Positions 34,376 to 47,647 of a stretch of 64,000 nucleotides of DNA are shown in pieces; position 1 is the first letter of the stretch, and each line of letters starts with the position of its first letter. The stretch comes from Conoideocrella luteorostrata (Eukaryota; Ascomycota; Sordariomycetes; Hypocreales; Clavicipitaceae). The stretch spans positions 186,001 through 250,000 of the forward strand of contig JASWJB010000004.1 of assembly GCA_032433595.1 (NCBI GenBank), read 5' to 3'. The position numbers and the translations under genes are program-made. A model generated the notes under the pieces. The model searched no databases. It had not been told where the DNA came from and saw only the letters and a program-made list of their open reading frames with translations.

Positions 34376-37300
34376 TCAATCAGTGATCCCTTTTTTACCG
34401 CCTAGAATCTCTGTATCTACTAAGCTGTGTTGTACTTGCTCCGCAACCAACGACGCAATTGTGCCCATCGTAGTTGACTTTGACAGGAGCGTCAAGAACG
34501 GAATGTCTATCTGCATGGTCTGAAACACAAAATTGCGGAACTCGGTCGCGACCATGGAGTCTAACCCGAAACTCATAAGAGGCTGATCACGGTCAATCTG
34601 ATCTGGCGAAAGCATAATAATGCCACCAAGCTTGGCTGTCAGAGCTTGGGTCAGTGCGATTTCGAGAGTCCCCCCCCCCAAAACAGCTTGCCTGATCTCC
34701 TGAGGTAACAGTAACTTGTGAAGAGACACTGCGTCTCCAGTCTCCTTGACGTCTCGGTTGTAGGATGCTTTAAGCAGTCCCGCGCGCGGATCTTGAAAGA
34801 GAAAGTTGAAGGCCGTGCTACTCGAGTCTCCCGCTTGTGATTTGGCGACGTTCATTTCAAGTCCAGTCAAGAGATGAGCTCGCATGAACTCGTCATATGT
34901 TGGCGTCTTGTCGCTGTCGGCGCAGGCGATGGCCAAGTCAATTAGTTGTAACATCTCGCTCTCGTTGGACGACTGTAGACCCCGGCGACGGTAAACATCC
35001 TCCATTTGGGGGTTCTCATGCAGGTATCCAACCTCTGTGATAACACCCAGTGCTATAGAGGTGGCCTTGAGTCCTTGGGAACGCCGGAAGCGCGCGAAGC
35101 TGTCCATGTAGGCATTTGCAGCACAGTAACTTGGTTCGGTTGCGCTGCCGATTGTACCAGAAATCGAACTGATGAGCAACAAAAAGTCCAGAGAGGACTC
35201 ATGTCCTGCAGAAAGAGCCTCATGAATATTCCGAGTTCCTGAAACTTTGGCTCCGATGCCATAGTGCCAGTCCTCACAACTGAGTGAAGACCAGTGAGTG
35301 GCTCTCACGGACATCGATGCGTGTACAACGCCGCCAATCTCGGCTGTCGCGCTTCCTATGGCCCGTTTTACATCAGCAAGCACCATGACGTCGCCGCTGA
35401 CGACGTTAACTTGACATCCTTCGGACTCTAGATCACTGGCTAACAGTGCCGCCGATGGCTTTGTCTTTCCCGACCGCGAAAGAAAAACAAATTTACGAGC
35501 ACCAAGTCCCAACATCCATCGCGTGATCGAAGTTCCTATCCCGCCAAAGCAACCGATCATGATGTATGTCTTTTTTGGATCGAAAGTTGAGCTATATCTC
35601 CTAGGCAGCATCTGGAAACCGTCAGCGGGCTATGAAACCACAATCCGTTCAAGACTACGGCACTTTTTGACACGCCCTTCAAGGAGGCTTGCACTAGAGA
35701 CCGAACAATCTGAGCAAAGATTTCTGCACGTACCTGTATCTCCGAATCCGGGTTCTCCATTGATAAAACCACCTTGCCTATGCGTGAAGGCTGAGGAAAA
35801 AATCGTACAGCTGTTATGATCTGTGAGACGTCAAACACGTGACGGGGTTCAACTGGTTGTAGAACCCCATCGCGGATCAGCTGTAATGTCTCACTCTGGA
35901 GTCTACGTCTGTATTTAGCATTTCCAATTTTCGTGCTAATGACCGGTCATCTGATCTGGTAATTTTTACTTACGACTTCCATGATTGGCGACACCAAGCA
36001 TTGCCTGAGCGCAAATCGAGCAGATCAAAAACGTGGAAGCTTACGCTGCGACGTAGGCTGGACATTTCAAGTCTTCCATTGTCAAGAATGTCTTTCTTGC
36101 CTATTTCAATGAAGCGACCAAGTGGAGCGCAGGCTGTGAGACTCGCATGCAGAAGGTCGCCTGATAGAGAATTGAGCACAACGTCAACACCACGCTGATC
36201 TGTGGCCTCGAGTATCAACGGAAGGAAAGATGCATCGCGGGAGTTAAATATGTGCGTTCTAGGTATTCCAAACGTCCGAGAGAGCCATTCTCGTTTCTCG
36301 TGAGTTCCCGCTGAGGTGAAAACAGTCGCACCGATGTGCTTAGCGACTTGTATTGCTGCCAATCCTACGCCACCAGTGCCCGAATGAATCAGGATGGACT
36401 CTCCAGGCCGCATTCGCGCCAGATGTTTGATAGAGTATATCGCGGTCATGAAAACAACAGGAATAGTACACATGGACTCAAAGTCCTCTGTTTGTAACAT
36501 GATAGAGCAATCTGACTCGGGCACAACAGCGATATTGCAGAATCTGCCTGGAGATACTACAACGACCCTATCATTGACATTGAGGTTCTTGGTAAGGGGA
36601 CCGACTCGGCGGACCACACCACTGAACTCATGAGAGCAACTCCGGTCCGTTGACTCGAACTTGTTGTTCAAGATGTACACGTCCTATGTATTCTGACGTC
36701 AATAATTATAATGACCCACAGACCTAGGGAGGATTCTTCACCTTTGCATTTAACCCGTAGCACTTTGCTTCCACTTCGATCTCATCTGCTACCAGTGTTC
36801 TAGGACGCTCCAGCTGGTGCTCGAATCGAATGGTGTCCAAATGACCAGGCGAGATCATGTTGAGCTGCATTGGTTCGCAACTACCAATAAGTGCGGCGGA
36901 CGTATCTTGTTGTTGCCTCTCCTGGAAAGCCATGTTAAGAGGCGCATCTGGGAGCCAACGATTTATATGAATGATGCCCTTGTGCTCTGCATACTCCAAG
37001 TCTGGAAAGTCCTGAGAGATAATTTGCTGAAAAGCAGTCAAAATATTGCGCGCTGTCAGAGCTATATCAGATGTTTGCCCAAAGTCAAATGTGGCTAGAC
37101 GAAGTGATGGCTCTTCCATTCTAATTGCTCTCGCCGCCCCCCACGCAAGATTAGCTTCCGGACACCCACCGATCAACATATTTCCATGTGTGACCCAGAG
37201 AATATGAGACGCAGTGGTAGTAAGGACTTGAAGGCGCCTTAATGCATCGGCTGTCAGCTTGTGCAGCACTGTCTCGGCTTCCTCGATTGATAATATGACG

Positions 37301-40300
37301 CGCGACCTTGGCGACATGGTGGCGCTATCAACTTGATCAAAATGTAGAAATTTGATATTAGTCTGGTGCTCTCGACGAAAATGATTGTCAATCTGCACGT
37401 TCAAGTCAGAACTGGCGTTAGATCCGACTAGATAGACATCGTCTGTCCAGGGAAGAGGGCTGATTGTCCGTTTGGCAATTGCCACAGTCGTCGACGAGCA
37501 TTGCTTCGTCAGCAGTACCCGACCCCAAGACTGCACAATGGACAAGGCGTCCGACGGGAAGATAAGCACGAACTCAGTGTTCTGGGATGCGGAAGTGAGT
37601 ATGGCTTGGTATTCCACTACATCCTCGATGTTCACAACGACCACATCGTAAGCAGTCAGGGCCAAGCCTGGATTGCCTGAGGAGGCTTCTTGGATTTGAT
37701 CTTCAACGTGAACATCGGCAATAGTTCCATCCTTCGTCAGGTATCCACAATCAATGGCTGCAAATCGTCGATAGCCTTCATCAGATCCGAGTAAAGCCAT
37801 ATATTCATCAACTCTCGATTTTAAAACATTGACAAACAAAATCCTCTCGTCCGGTTTCTTATGCGTAATCAGATCTAAACATGCAGCTATGATATTATGG
37901 GGCTCAATATCCGTGACATCTGGTTGTGTCCTAGCCATATAGGTAGAGATTACGTCGCTGTGCTCAGGACCGAGGAATGTGATGTCGGGTTTCCAGGCAA
38001 CTCGGAGGCTTGCAACACGTACCCCGGTTGGCTTGGTGCTCTGAACGCCCTGGTACACAGAGGCTCGTGCGTTGTTGAATCTGACTAATACATTGCCTGC
38101 AGGATTGTGAAGTTCGGCGTCTGCCATGACACCCCCAAATCCGATTTGCACTGCGCGTGACTTGATACACCACATCTCATCTGATGGAAAGTCAACAACA
38201 CTTGAAGAGATGAGATTGAGGACATCAATCTCGATAGGGATGAGACACTGGACTTTGTCGAGACGCCCCGCGGCGGCACTGATGAAGCACGTCTGCATGA
38301 TTCCATCAATGACTGTGGGATGGACAAAGTATTCCTGCTGGCCAGTACCAGCGCAGTTCGATTTGTCGGGAAACAACCACGATTTCGAATATGCCTCTTG
38401 TTTCTTCTTCTTTCGGTCACTAAATGCCTCTTGCAGCACCTTGAAGGAATTCCCACCGTTAAAGCCGCTTTCATTGAGTCGTCGGTACCACGTACGCGGA
38501 GATAAATTGACCATGGCAGCTTGGTCCACGATGATTTGCCTATTTGCGGACAGCTTGTCGTGGTCGTAGCAAGCCACGCGCCCAGAAACATGCATTTCAT
38601 GCTGCCCATCCCGATGAGAAATGATGTTACAGTACCACCACTCAGTTGAGTCTGACATGCCGGATATGGGCAGCCTTCGTAACTCGGTGAAGACCTCGAT
38701 CGGCTCACCGTTGTCTGGTACGGGCAATGCTTTCACGAATTTAACTTGACGCAAGGAAATGCACGGCTTATCAGTTCGTAGCTTGAGATTCGCCTGACAA
38801 ACAGCCTCGATGATCATAGAGATGAATCCTGCTCCCGGAAATAATATCGTTGGCCCGATCTTGTGGTCAGCCAACCAAGGCACGTCATTGACCGAGAGAA
38901 CATTTCTCCAGACTAAAGTCACGTCGCTGCCGCCGGTAATTTTCAGCCCAAGGAGTTCATGCCGCCCGTAGATCCGATTGCGGATTTCCCTATTCTGCCG
39001 CGGCTCCTTCCATGGTACCACATTCCGATAGTCCCAAGGATAAGTGGGCAGTGATGTGATTATGTTCTTTTCGTGGACCTGAAGCTGATTGACAGCGTCA
39101 AAATCGAGACTGTAGCCACCGCAAAACAGAGTTCCAGCCAGGCTCAGCAAATTCTGTGGCTCGTTCCTATTCCGGGATACAGTATATGCGTAGTTCTCAT
39201 TTAGCTGAGCTGTTGGAGGATGTATGGAGGCCTGTATTTCCCTGATCGGCACTTGGAGGGCTGGATGTGGTCCTATTTCAACAACAAGTGGCTTTTTTTC
39301 AGTTGCGAACAGGCTGCCCAACGCATCGTTGAACAAAACCGTTTGTTCCAAGTTCTTGCGCCAATACCTTGGCGACCGCACTTCATCCAGGGCTAGCACG
39401 TCGCCAGTCACTGTTGATAGCATTTTGACCACACTCCCCGTGTCCTGAGGTGGCTTATCCCCAGCCAGAACTTGGGCAACCAATGCCTCGTACTTGTCTC
39501 CTATATGGCCGCGCATATGGTGGGAGTGGTAGGCGATCGAGCTGGTTTTAAGAAGCCGATTGAAAATCTTGAGATGATCCATCTTCAGTCTGAAACTCTC
39601 AACCGCATCCTTGTCACCGCTCACAGTCACATTATGTGGTGAGTTGACGCAGGCCAACTCAACTCTGCCTGCAAGCTGCAGCTCTTCCAGATGAACCAGT
39701 GCCTCACTTCTACTGATACCCACTGAAAGCATCGCCCCTGGGGACCTAAGCTCGTCGCTGGCGCTACCTGCTACAACGACACCTCGTGCATTAGCAAGTA
39801 AAATGGCCTCGTGACAACTTATATATCCAGCCCCATATGCAGCTGCAATTTCTCCAGAGGAATGGCCCACGATGAACTCTGGTTTGACAGACCAGCTTCT
39901 CAGCACATCGATGATGGCCATCTGCAAAGCAGTACAAAGAACTTGTGAGACGTCTGGACTATTAACATTAATGCTGTTTGGAGGACAACTCGAGAAAAGA
40001 CCCGCAAGAGTGAACATGTCTGATGTTCTGTATGGAGCAAGGTGCTCGTCTTGTATTTCAATGCTACGTTTGAAAACATCACTTTGTAAGTATAGATCAC
40101 GACCCATGCCGAGCCACTGTGCTCCTTGTCCCGTGCACACGTATGCTATGGGCTGTGCTGCCTTTGTAAGCACCGGGCCAGAGATACATTGCACTTGTAA
40201 GTGGTCTGTGCCATCGGAAACGTCCACCAGTAGATATCCACGATTTTGCAAGTGAGTACGACCATTGGACATTGTGTGCGCGATGGCACCCAGATCCGAT

Positions 40301-41842
40301 TTCTTCACTGTGGAAAGAAAGGTCTTGAGGTCCTCTACGCGTCGCTCAAACGAATCGGCGCTATGGGCTGAGATAGGGAGCAAAGCTTGGCGCCGTTTGG
40401 ATTGCTGGGGGGCTTCGCCGTTTCCAACGCTCGGCGCATGCGAAGACGTGGAAAATGCATCAATGATAGCATGGCTATTCGCACCTCCGAACCCGAATGA
40501 GTTGATGCTGGCGCGTCGGCACGAAGTTTCTGGCCATGGCATCAAGCTTCGCACAATCTCCACGTTGAAACAGGAGATCTTTGGATTCATTGTTTCAAGA
40601 TTGATAGTTGGTGGAATTGCCCCCTTTTCCATTGCCAGGACAACTTTGATGACACTCGTAATTCCACTTGTTGCTTCACTGTGGCCCAAGTTCGTCTTGA
40701 CTGAGCCGATTGGTATCGGGCGATCTCTATCAAATACCCTGGATATCGCCTCAACTTCTATCGGGTCACCCACGGCTGTCCCCGTGCCGTGGGCCTCGAC
40801 ATAGTCAGTGCCAGTTGGCGAAAGCCCCGCTCGAGCATAAGCCTGTCGTATGACTCTTTCTTGTCCATCAGCACTTGGTTGCATAATCCCCGGCGTTTGA
40901 CCATTGCTGTTGATTGCGGTGCCACGAATAACTGCCCGAATTGGGTCTCGATCACGGATGGCGTCGCTAAGACGCTTCAGGAAGAGTACGCCCACCCCGT
41001 CAGAGCGGCCATATCCATCAGCCTGAGCATCAAACGTGCGGCACATACCCGAATCAGAAACTATTCCCGTCTTGTTGGCGGAAACCTGCAATTGCGGCAT
41101 TTGTATCAGGTTAGAGCTTGCTACTATGGCAGACTCACACTCTCTCAGGTCCAGTGCGGAACAGGCACAATGAAGGCTATACAATGAGGAGCTGCATCCT
41201 GTGTCTAGGACGAAACTGGGGCCCTGTAGGTTAAAAACATGACTAATTCGATTGGCCAGAAGTGTTGGTGTCGCGCCGGCAGCAGTGTATCGATTGATAT
41301 TCTCCATATCAGGAAACTGCATCAATGGAAAGTCGAGTGCAAAATTACCAACATAACACCCCACGTTGGCTCCACTGATGTCCTTAAGCGTGACACCTGC
41401 GCTTTCGAAACATTCGAAGACAACTTCTAGGAGCTTCCGCTGCTGCGGGTCCATAGCTATTGCTTCGATATTGCTAATACTGAAGAAGTTGTTTTCAAAG
41501 TTTTGGATGTCATCTTCGATGAAATAACCGGTCGTTGAATTGATCGTTCCTGGGTGATCCCTATCTGGATGATAGAAAGCCGAGGCATTGTACCGAGATC
41601 GAGGAACTTGGCAGTGTCCAGAACCTCCAGCTGACAGTAGCTGCCACAGTTTTTCTGTGCTTGACGAGTCACCGGGAAGTCGACAAGCTATCGTTGAGAC
41701 AGGTCAGTGACATGAGAGATTAGAGGAGTTTTCGTTTACTCTTACCCATGCCAACAATAGCTATCGGCTCATCTTGTTTGCGTATATCATGCGGGGTGAT
41801 GTCGTGGTGGCCAGTCGGCTGCTCATTCCGCTTGGCCGCCAT
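34376..41842 (-). CDS. Highly reducing type I polyketide synthase (KS-AT-DH-ER-KR-ACP)
   Basis: Five exons (41842-41746, 41687-36742, 36683-35974, 35908-35734, 35611-34376) join to 2387 residues. KS begins at EPIAIVGMACRLPG (about residue 28), with active Cys197 in DTGCSSS and the histidines in VEAHGTGT and KTNLGHSE. AT has GHSSGE with Ser near 641. DH has HKIGP (His near 972) and HPTVIDG (Asp near 1158). About 400 residues follow without any methyltransferase GxGxG motif. ER has HSGTGGVGLAAIQ near 1785. KR has IGCFGGIG and the LLISSISG...SYCAANAY active site. ACP has GLDSM with the phosphopantetheine Ser near 2328. There is no terminal release domain. The product should be a reduced acyl chain released by another enzyme. 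A run of ten C at 34670-34679 lies in coding sequence. Confidence 0.95.
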
Positions 41843-44071
41843 CTCGCAATGATGACCCCCGGTTATGCGTATAGAACAAGCAGACCACCGGGAAAAGTAA
41901 ACTCAAGAGCAAGAAGGTCACAATGACGAAAACGTCCCGTTCAAGTACAAAAGCTTAATGATCTTAAATAATACGCACCGTTTCTTCACCCCGTAGTAGA
42001 AACTTGGCGTGTTGATTAGGACGGTGACTAAAGCATGTATCTCCTATGATTCATGTGGGGAAACCGCGTTGAGATATCTCACTATACCAAGCTATACGAT
42101 ATCCCTGCAGCGGGAGCCTCTACCACACCCAATTACTCTTCACAGAAAGCCGCTGAATAGTGGACCAGCAGCGCTTACGAACAAGAGCATCCATGCCATC
42201 AACACAGCAGGTGCTATTGCATTACCGAATAACATCATATATACCACCCGCAGCCCCATTATGACGCACTTCTCTACATACCAACGACTGACAACCATCG
42301 CCGGGGTCATAGATGCGGGTGTGTGGTAGCACCAGATTTCCCACACGTTAGTTTATGCAGTCAGCTTAGTGGGAAACAAGGCTGGGGGCCGGAGACTACA
42401 CTCTGGGACCAAATTCGAGCTATACGATGTGTAGGCCACATATGTAACCAGGAAGGAAGCTGGTGCTGTTGTGTTGGTTGCCCTACCAGAACCCGATTGC
42501 GGCGTATTGCTCCACATACGCATGCATGCATGCATGCGGGTTGACAAGCACAGAGCAGCAGAGAACCAACAGGCAGGTATGCAAGTATGGTAGTACCAAG
42601 TTCCTGCATCTTAGTTTGCGCGGATATTTCAGTGTGAACACACGGCTCTGGTGGCATTGCAACTGAAGCTGTGTGCATTGGGGCGAGCGGCAAAGGCGGA
42701 CCACGACCGTCCCATGATATCGGGCGCGGGAACGCTGTGGCTTACTCCAGATACCCATGGAGCCAGCTAGGTAGCCAGTACCGTTGACCTTTCCCCATTT
42801 TGTTCCGCGCCCTGCTCAAGTACAGTATCTAGCCAGGTCGGTGATTTCCAAGATAGGCACTTGTTGCCCCCAAGTTGCCAAGCGAACAAGAATCCCTGCC
42901 GCCACACCAACGCAAATACGCCCCAAAACATCTCAAGAATATTACTAATGTGGTTAAATCCGTGCGTAAGCGCTCGCAACCTGCACTCAAGTCAACAAGC
43001 TAGCGTATATCTTGGTAGGAGTCAAACGGCCGTGATTTTGGGCGATTCCACGCATCGGTTACAGCCCCGGCATAGGCTTGCATCGCGCTTCGTCATTATG
43101 TACTCAATACTACATGCAATGTATTCATTGCGTCATCCGACCGAACGAGCACTACGTGGCGCACGGCTGACAAGATTGACCGAGCCTGATCCCTTTGGCG
43201 CGGATATCCCTCGCGTGATAACCCCCCCGCGGGCAGCAAAAACATGGAATTGAGGAGAGTATTGTGCAGCCCCTAACAGCAAACTGATTTAAGTGGTGCT
43301 TGCGACGACGGCAGCGCAATTTTGCCTTTAACAAGCTGTACGTTTATCTTTTTTTTTCATTAAGCATTATGGGCGCTTAGGCATTAAGTTTCTTCAATTA
43401 TTATCTTTTTTCTTTTTGAAATTATTTTGTGTCTTTTTTTGGGCGTATTAAACTGTCCTCGTGGTGTCACAGCTTACGGTCTGGACGGGATGTGTCGTGG
43501 GAGGTGTGGTGTTTTGTGAACTACCAGCATGGCCCCCAACGTCATGCGCAGTTGGCTTTCGATGCGGCTGCTTCCAGTGTGGTGCTAGCCCGTCAGCAAG
43601 TACCCTGGGTACTTTTGGCGCTGTGGGCGGGAAGGGTGGTAGGCACACTAGGATCTGCAAAGTCGGCATTGTAAAGCCTTGCCCAGCAAGCTGCCTTTGT
43701 AAGGTTGGAGTATATGCCAGGCTCAAGCGGTTGCTAAGCACTAATGCCGTACGGATGCTTGATGAGATAAAGGATCCCATATTTTCTCCCAGGCAAACTG
43801 TCTGGCTACGACATGTGACAGGCTGGGAGATTCCTTGTCTGCCGGGCTTCAGACGCTGGTGGCTGTGCCGTCAAAGCCGCTTTCTCAACACCACTGTGGT
43901 CGCATTCATCGAATGTAGTGCACAGAATCCTCTGGCTGACAGCAACGATTTATTCTCAGCGCTGTGATCTCTACTTACTCTTCGCCTCACTTCCCATGAA
44001 CCGTCCGTTGGTCAAGTTTTCATTATTGTAATTTCCTGCTCACACGCCCCTTCATCTCGAATCCAGTCGCG
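41843..44071. other. Divergent intergenic region between PKS and SAT4-like gene
   Basis: 2.2 kb without a recognisable gene. A 168-codon frame at 43461-43967 (+) and an antisense frame at 43780-43448 lack domains. A CATG microsatellite lies at 42520-42537. The part next to 41842 should hold the PKS promoter, but no motif stands out. Confidence 0.5.
42520..42537. repeat. CATG microsatellite (self-complementary)
   Basis: Four tandem CATG/GCAT units form a perfect palindrome in the PKS upstream region. Confidence 0.85.
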
Positions 44072-45235
44072 ATGGATCAAAACGAGACTGCTGGACCGCA
44101 GCTGCTGAAGCTTGGAATCGTTATGTCAATTTTACCCACGATAGCTATCCTGCTGAGATTCTGGGCTCGACTTCTGACAGCTGGGAAGAGGAAGCTTTGG
44201 TGGGATGACTGGCTTGCACTCTGTTCTTGGGTACGTACGCAGGACAGATATGCTGATCTGGTCATTGCGACTGTCACGGTCTAATAAACTACAGTGCTGT
44301 TGCATCTGCTGTTGCGCTTTCACCATATATGGTGTCCAACTCGGATTAGGGAAACATTTCACGGCTTTCAAGTCCAAAGCCGATGTCACGCAGCTCTTGA
44401 AGATATTCTACGTCTCTCAGATTGTCTTTGACTTAGGCATCACGTTTGCAAAATTCTCTGCACTTTGCTTCTACGCCAGAATCTTTTCGAACAAATCGAA
44501 GCACTACACTATCGCATACCGAGTCACGTTCGCTCTCGTCGCCGTATTCATTTTGTACAAGCTACCGGCACAGATTTTCTCCTGTATTCCACCCAGCAAG
44601 AACTGGCATCCGGAAATGGAGGGTCACTGCGAGAACAATTACACCAACTTCTTGATGCTCATCATGGGACTGATCCTAGACGTCATAACGGACCTCCTGA
44701 TCTTGATCCTTCCAATGCCAATGATCATTCGTCTGCAGGTCACCAGGAAAAAGACGATTGCCTTGGTCTGTGTGTTTATCGCTGGCTATGTGTAAGTGAA
44801 ATCCTGTTATTCCTCATCTTAATCGTCGGGAACAAGGTGACTGACTTCAAAAGCACCTTGATCACATCGTTGGGTCGGATGGCCTCTTTCATCTCAATAA
44901 AGCCCCATCTCGGTGATCCAGACATATCTTGGTACCAAGTACCTGAGCTGAGCTGGTCAATGGCTGAGATAGCTACTTCCGTCATCTCCATTTGCTCGCC
45001 TAGTTGGATGACCTTGTTCAAGAGATATATGCGAGGGGGGTTACCCTCGCTGTTCAACTCGCGAGATTTATCGGTGGAGCCAACGCCAGCTTTGTACGGT
45101 GGAGCACGAGGAAGACAAAGCATGGCATTTCAGCTTATGAAAACTGATAGCAATGCAGACAGGGCTACATCGTCTCGCGATGATAAGGATAGTGTGGACC
45201 AATTCTCCCAGCCTCAAGGCCGCTACCATATTTAG
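44072..45235 (+). CDS. Fungal rhodopsin-like integral membrane protein (SAT4/PTH11-related)
   Basis: Exons 44072-44230, 44295-44791 and 44854-45235 give 345 residues. The order is typical of the fungal rhodopsin-domain (SAT4-type) family: an N-terminal helix ending RFWARLLTAGKRKLWWDDWLAL, the conserved charged loop plus WDD; a loop GVQLGLGKHF; FYVSQIVFDLGITFAKFSAL; FYARIF; Cys-bearing FSCIPPSKNWHPE; DVITDLLILILPMPMI; then exon 3 with GRMASF, WYQVPELSWSMAEIATSVI and a hydrophilic tail rich in Ser/Asp. About seven helices. Family members occur in many secondary-metabolite clusters, without an established biochemical role known to me. It lies divergent to the PKS and 1.2 kb from the SDR. Confidence 0.85.
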
Positions 45236-46452
45236 CGCATCTGCTCCATGCGTACAGACCGCGGTGACGCTACGCCACTTTGTAGTACTAGTGTCATGAA
45301 TAGGCAGTTCTATATATATCAATATGATGAAAATGACGGTTAGAAGACGACGTTGTCTGATAAGCGAGAAATCATCGGACCACGACCTGTTACCCGTTGG
45401 TACTGGAGAACGGTGAAAGTCCAGCTCAAGTCAATGAGTGCACAGGTGGGCTGCTAAAACCCCCTCCCCGCCCCAAAAAAAAAGTCCCCTCCCAACCGCA
45501 GCGGGCTTGGGAGTATTCGTAGCACACACAATAGGTCCGCTTGAAAGCTAGAGAAGCTTTGAAATGCTCCCAAGGACTATTAATAGTTAAACAAAATTAA
45601 TGCCCAGTTATGCACAACTCGCAATTGGGTTGGGAATGAAATTGCGCAGCTATGATTGCAAGCACCATGTAATTCATTGTTTGGTCGCTTGCGAAGTACT
45701 TACCTAACTCGGCGTCAATTTCATGTCTGGCCAGCCGTCTGCAGGGAACGTGGTACCCGCTGTGGTGTAACGCACGATGGGGCAACCTGTTCGTATAACG
45801 CCCTGCCGACAGCTGAATATGCGGCTTTTTCTCTAATCATCGCTGATCAACGCCCCAGCTGCATAGAAGTGGGACTCCTGATTTAGCGATTACTACATAT
45901 TAAACGAAATAGGCGTAGGTAGAGGCTATTTCTGACGTGCGTACTCCGTACTCCGTACACCGTATGGGGTACTGAATTTCAGACGCATGCACACCTGCGA
46001 CGGCAAACGGTCAGAATTCATTGGGGCTTCCCTCCACCGCCACGCCAGAGGTGACTACTAGGGGTGAAAGCACTAACGACAGTGCGACGTAATCTGCATA
46101 GGCGATGTCACAGGAAAATATGAGCCTATTTAAGGGTCGTAACCACACATGAAAAGTGGCCTCTGGCTACGCCATATTTTATTCATGCAAAAAAAAAGAA
46201 TTTACGCTTGGAGCTTTAAAGACCATGGCGTCGACGATATGTGATTGCTATTTAAATGTTCCGTAATAGATCATTAACCAGACTCTCGCCACGGTATCCT
46301 GATTAAGTTGTCTAGTAGCTTGATATACAGTCATCATTTGAGGTGAGGTATATTTAATCGCCATTACAGACTCAAGCATACTTGGATATGGACCTAGGAT
46401 TGCATGTCAGCAAATCGACTTATCTTACAAGGCCGTAAAGTTAAAACATGTC
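45236..46452. other. Gene-free stretch
   Basis: No supportable gene. Contains a tandem GTACTCCGTACTCCGTACACCGTA at about 45941-45963. Confidence 0.5.
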
Positions 46453-47647
46453 TTACACTCCAGAATCGACTACCAAGGTTTGTCCGTTCACAAAGCTTGC
46501 TCCGGGGCTGGCCAAGAAGTGAACCACGTGCGCAATTTCTTCTGGCTCGGCAATTCGGCCAAGAGGCATCGACTTGTTGATGATTTGCCCGACAGCAGGC
46601 TGCTGTTCGATTCCTCTCTGGAGCATAGGCGTATTGGTAAAGCCTGGACAGACCTCATTAATTCGGAGACCACTTCGCAGATTTTCCAGAGCTATTTACA
46701 AGATCGGTCAGCAAGAGAATGACACGTCTACAAAGTTCAGCTTGGCAGACGGGCTGACAGCAGAATCGAGATAATCATCACCAGAAGAGCCAGTCAAACT
46801 TACCGGCGCATTTGATAATGCCTCTGGCGGCAAATTTACTCGCAGTATATGTTGCAGACTTCGGCGCGGCCAGAACAGCGGATAATGATGTAATACAGAT
46901 GATCGATCCTGGCCCAATTTTGCGAGAACCGTTGCGCCCTTGGACAGAAAGACTTTCTTGGTCTTTCATAACATTGATCTCTGCTTGAAGGCAGTGTAAC
47001 AACCCTTTAGCGTTGACGTCGTGTAAGAGGTCGTACTGTCCATAATCGCGAGTTAGTAGTGACTTCTAGCAGGAAACAACATGTGCTGGGAGCCAAAGCT
47101 TCTAGGATATATGAACTAGAAATGTCGTTCTTTCTTTTGGATTTGCCACGCCGGGGGGATGGTCAAACACAGGTGACATACCTCCGCCTCGTCCAGAGTC
47201 GATAGGTCGGCTTCCTTCTGTCGCGGAACCTGATAAGTCAGCACAACATGGCCTGTCCTGCGCGGCATTCCTTTCAACCTACTCCGGCGCAATTCACGGC
47301 ATAATCGATTCTACCAAACTTGTTCTTGATTTCCGCTACCATGTTATCAATAGAAGCTCGGTCCCGAACATCGACGCCGAAGGCTAATGTGGAATAATCT
47401 TTAGCCGTTGCGATAGACTTGCTCTTTTGGGACCCAGCCTGGGCAGCTTCGAGTTCTAGGTCGGCGAAGATCACAGCTCGGGCGCCCCTCTCAGCAAAAA
47501 CTAGCGCAGATTCAAGGCCAATGCCGCTACCTGTGTGATTCAAGACTGTGAGCATGTAATTTCAAGGGAAGAAGGGAGAACAATTAATGAGAAAAGACAC
47601 TCACCGGCCCCGATGATCAAGGCTACACCACTGACTTCTGTGGCCAT
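46453..47647 (-). CDS. Short-chain dehydrogenase/reductase
   Basis: Five exons (47647-47605, 47530-47283, 47229-47182, 47035-46804, 46691-46453) give 269 residues. The cofactor motif is IGAGSGIGLES (about 11-21, in place of TGxxxGIG). NCAGV stands at the NNAG position (about 94-98). The catalytic residues are Ser163 (CITSLSA), Tyr176 and Lys180 (YTASK). PGFTNTPM and the C-terminal VVHFLAS...FVNGQTLVVDSG are typical of classical SDRs. FADLELE after the second beta strand puts an acidic residue at the usual NAD(H) discriminator position, which suggests NAD(H). It likely oxidises or reduces a hydroxy/keto group. Divergent from the MFS gene with 1.44 kb between, and 4.6 kb from the PKS start: a candidate tailoring enzyme. 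Confidence 0.9.

Noticed and set aside
35970..36003. Apparent frameshift at the end of PKS exon 3
   Set aside because: Splicing at GTAAGT (35973) to 35908 in phase 2 restores the ER domain frame, so no lesion is needed.
42767..42979. Minus frame with FWG and GFN motifs recalling the BBE C-terminus
   Set aside because: Only FWG agrees; the following NYxRLLxIK block is absent.
43448..43967. 168-codon plus frame and 110-codon minus frame in the PKS upstream region
   Set aside because: Unusual composition, no domain, and no splice support on either strand.
46480..46722. Open frames covering the last SDR exon
   Set aside because: They are antisense or wrong-frame shadows of the SDR exon at 46453-46691.
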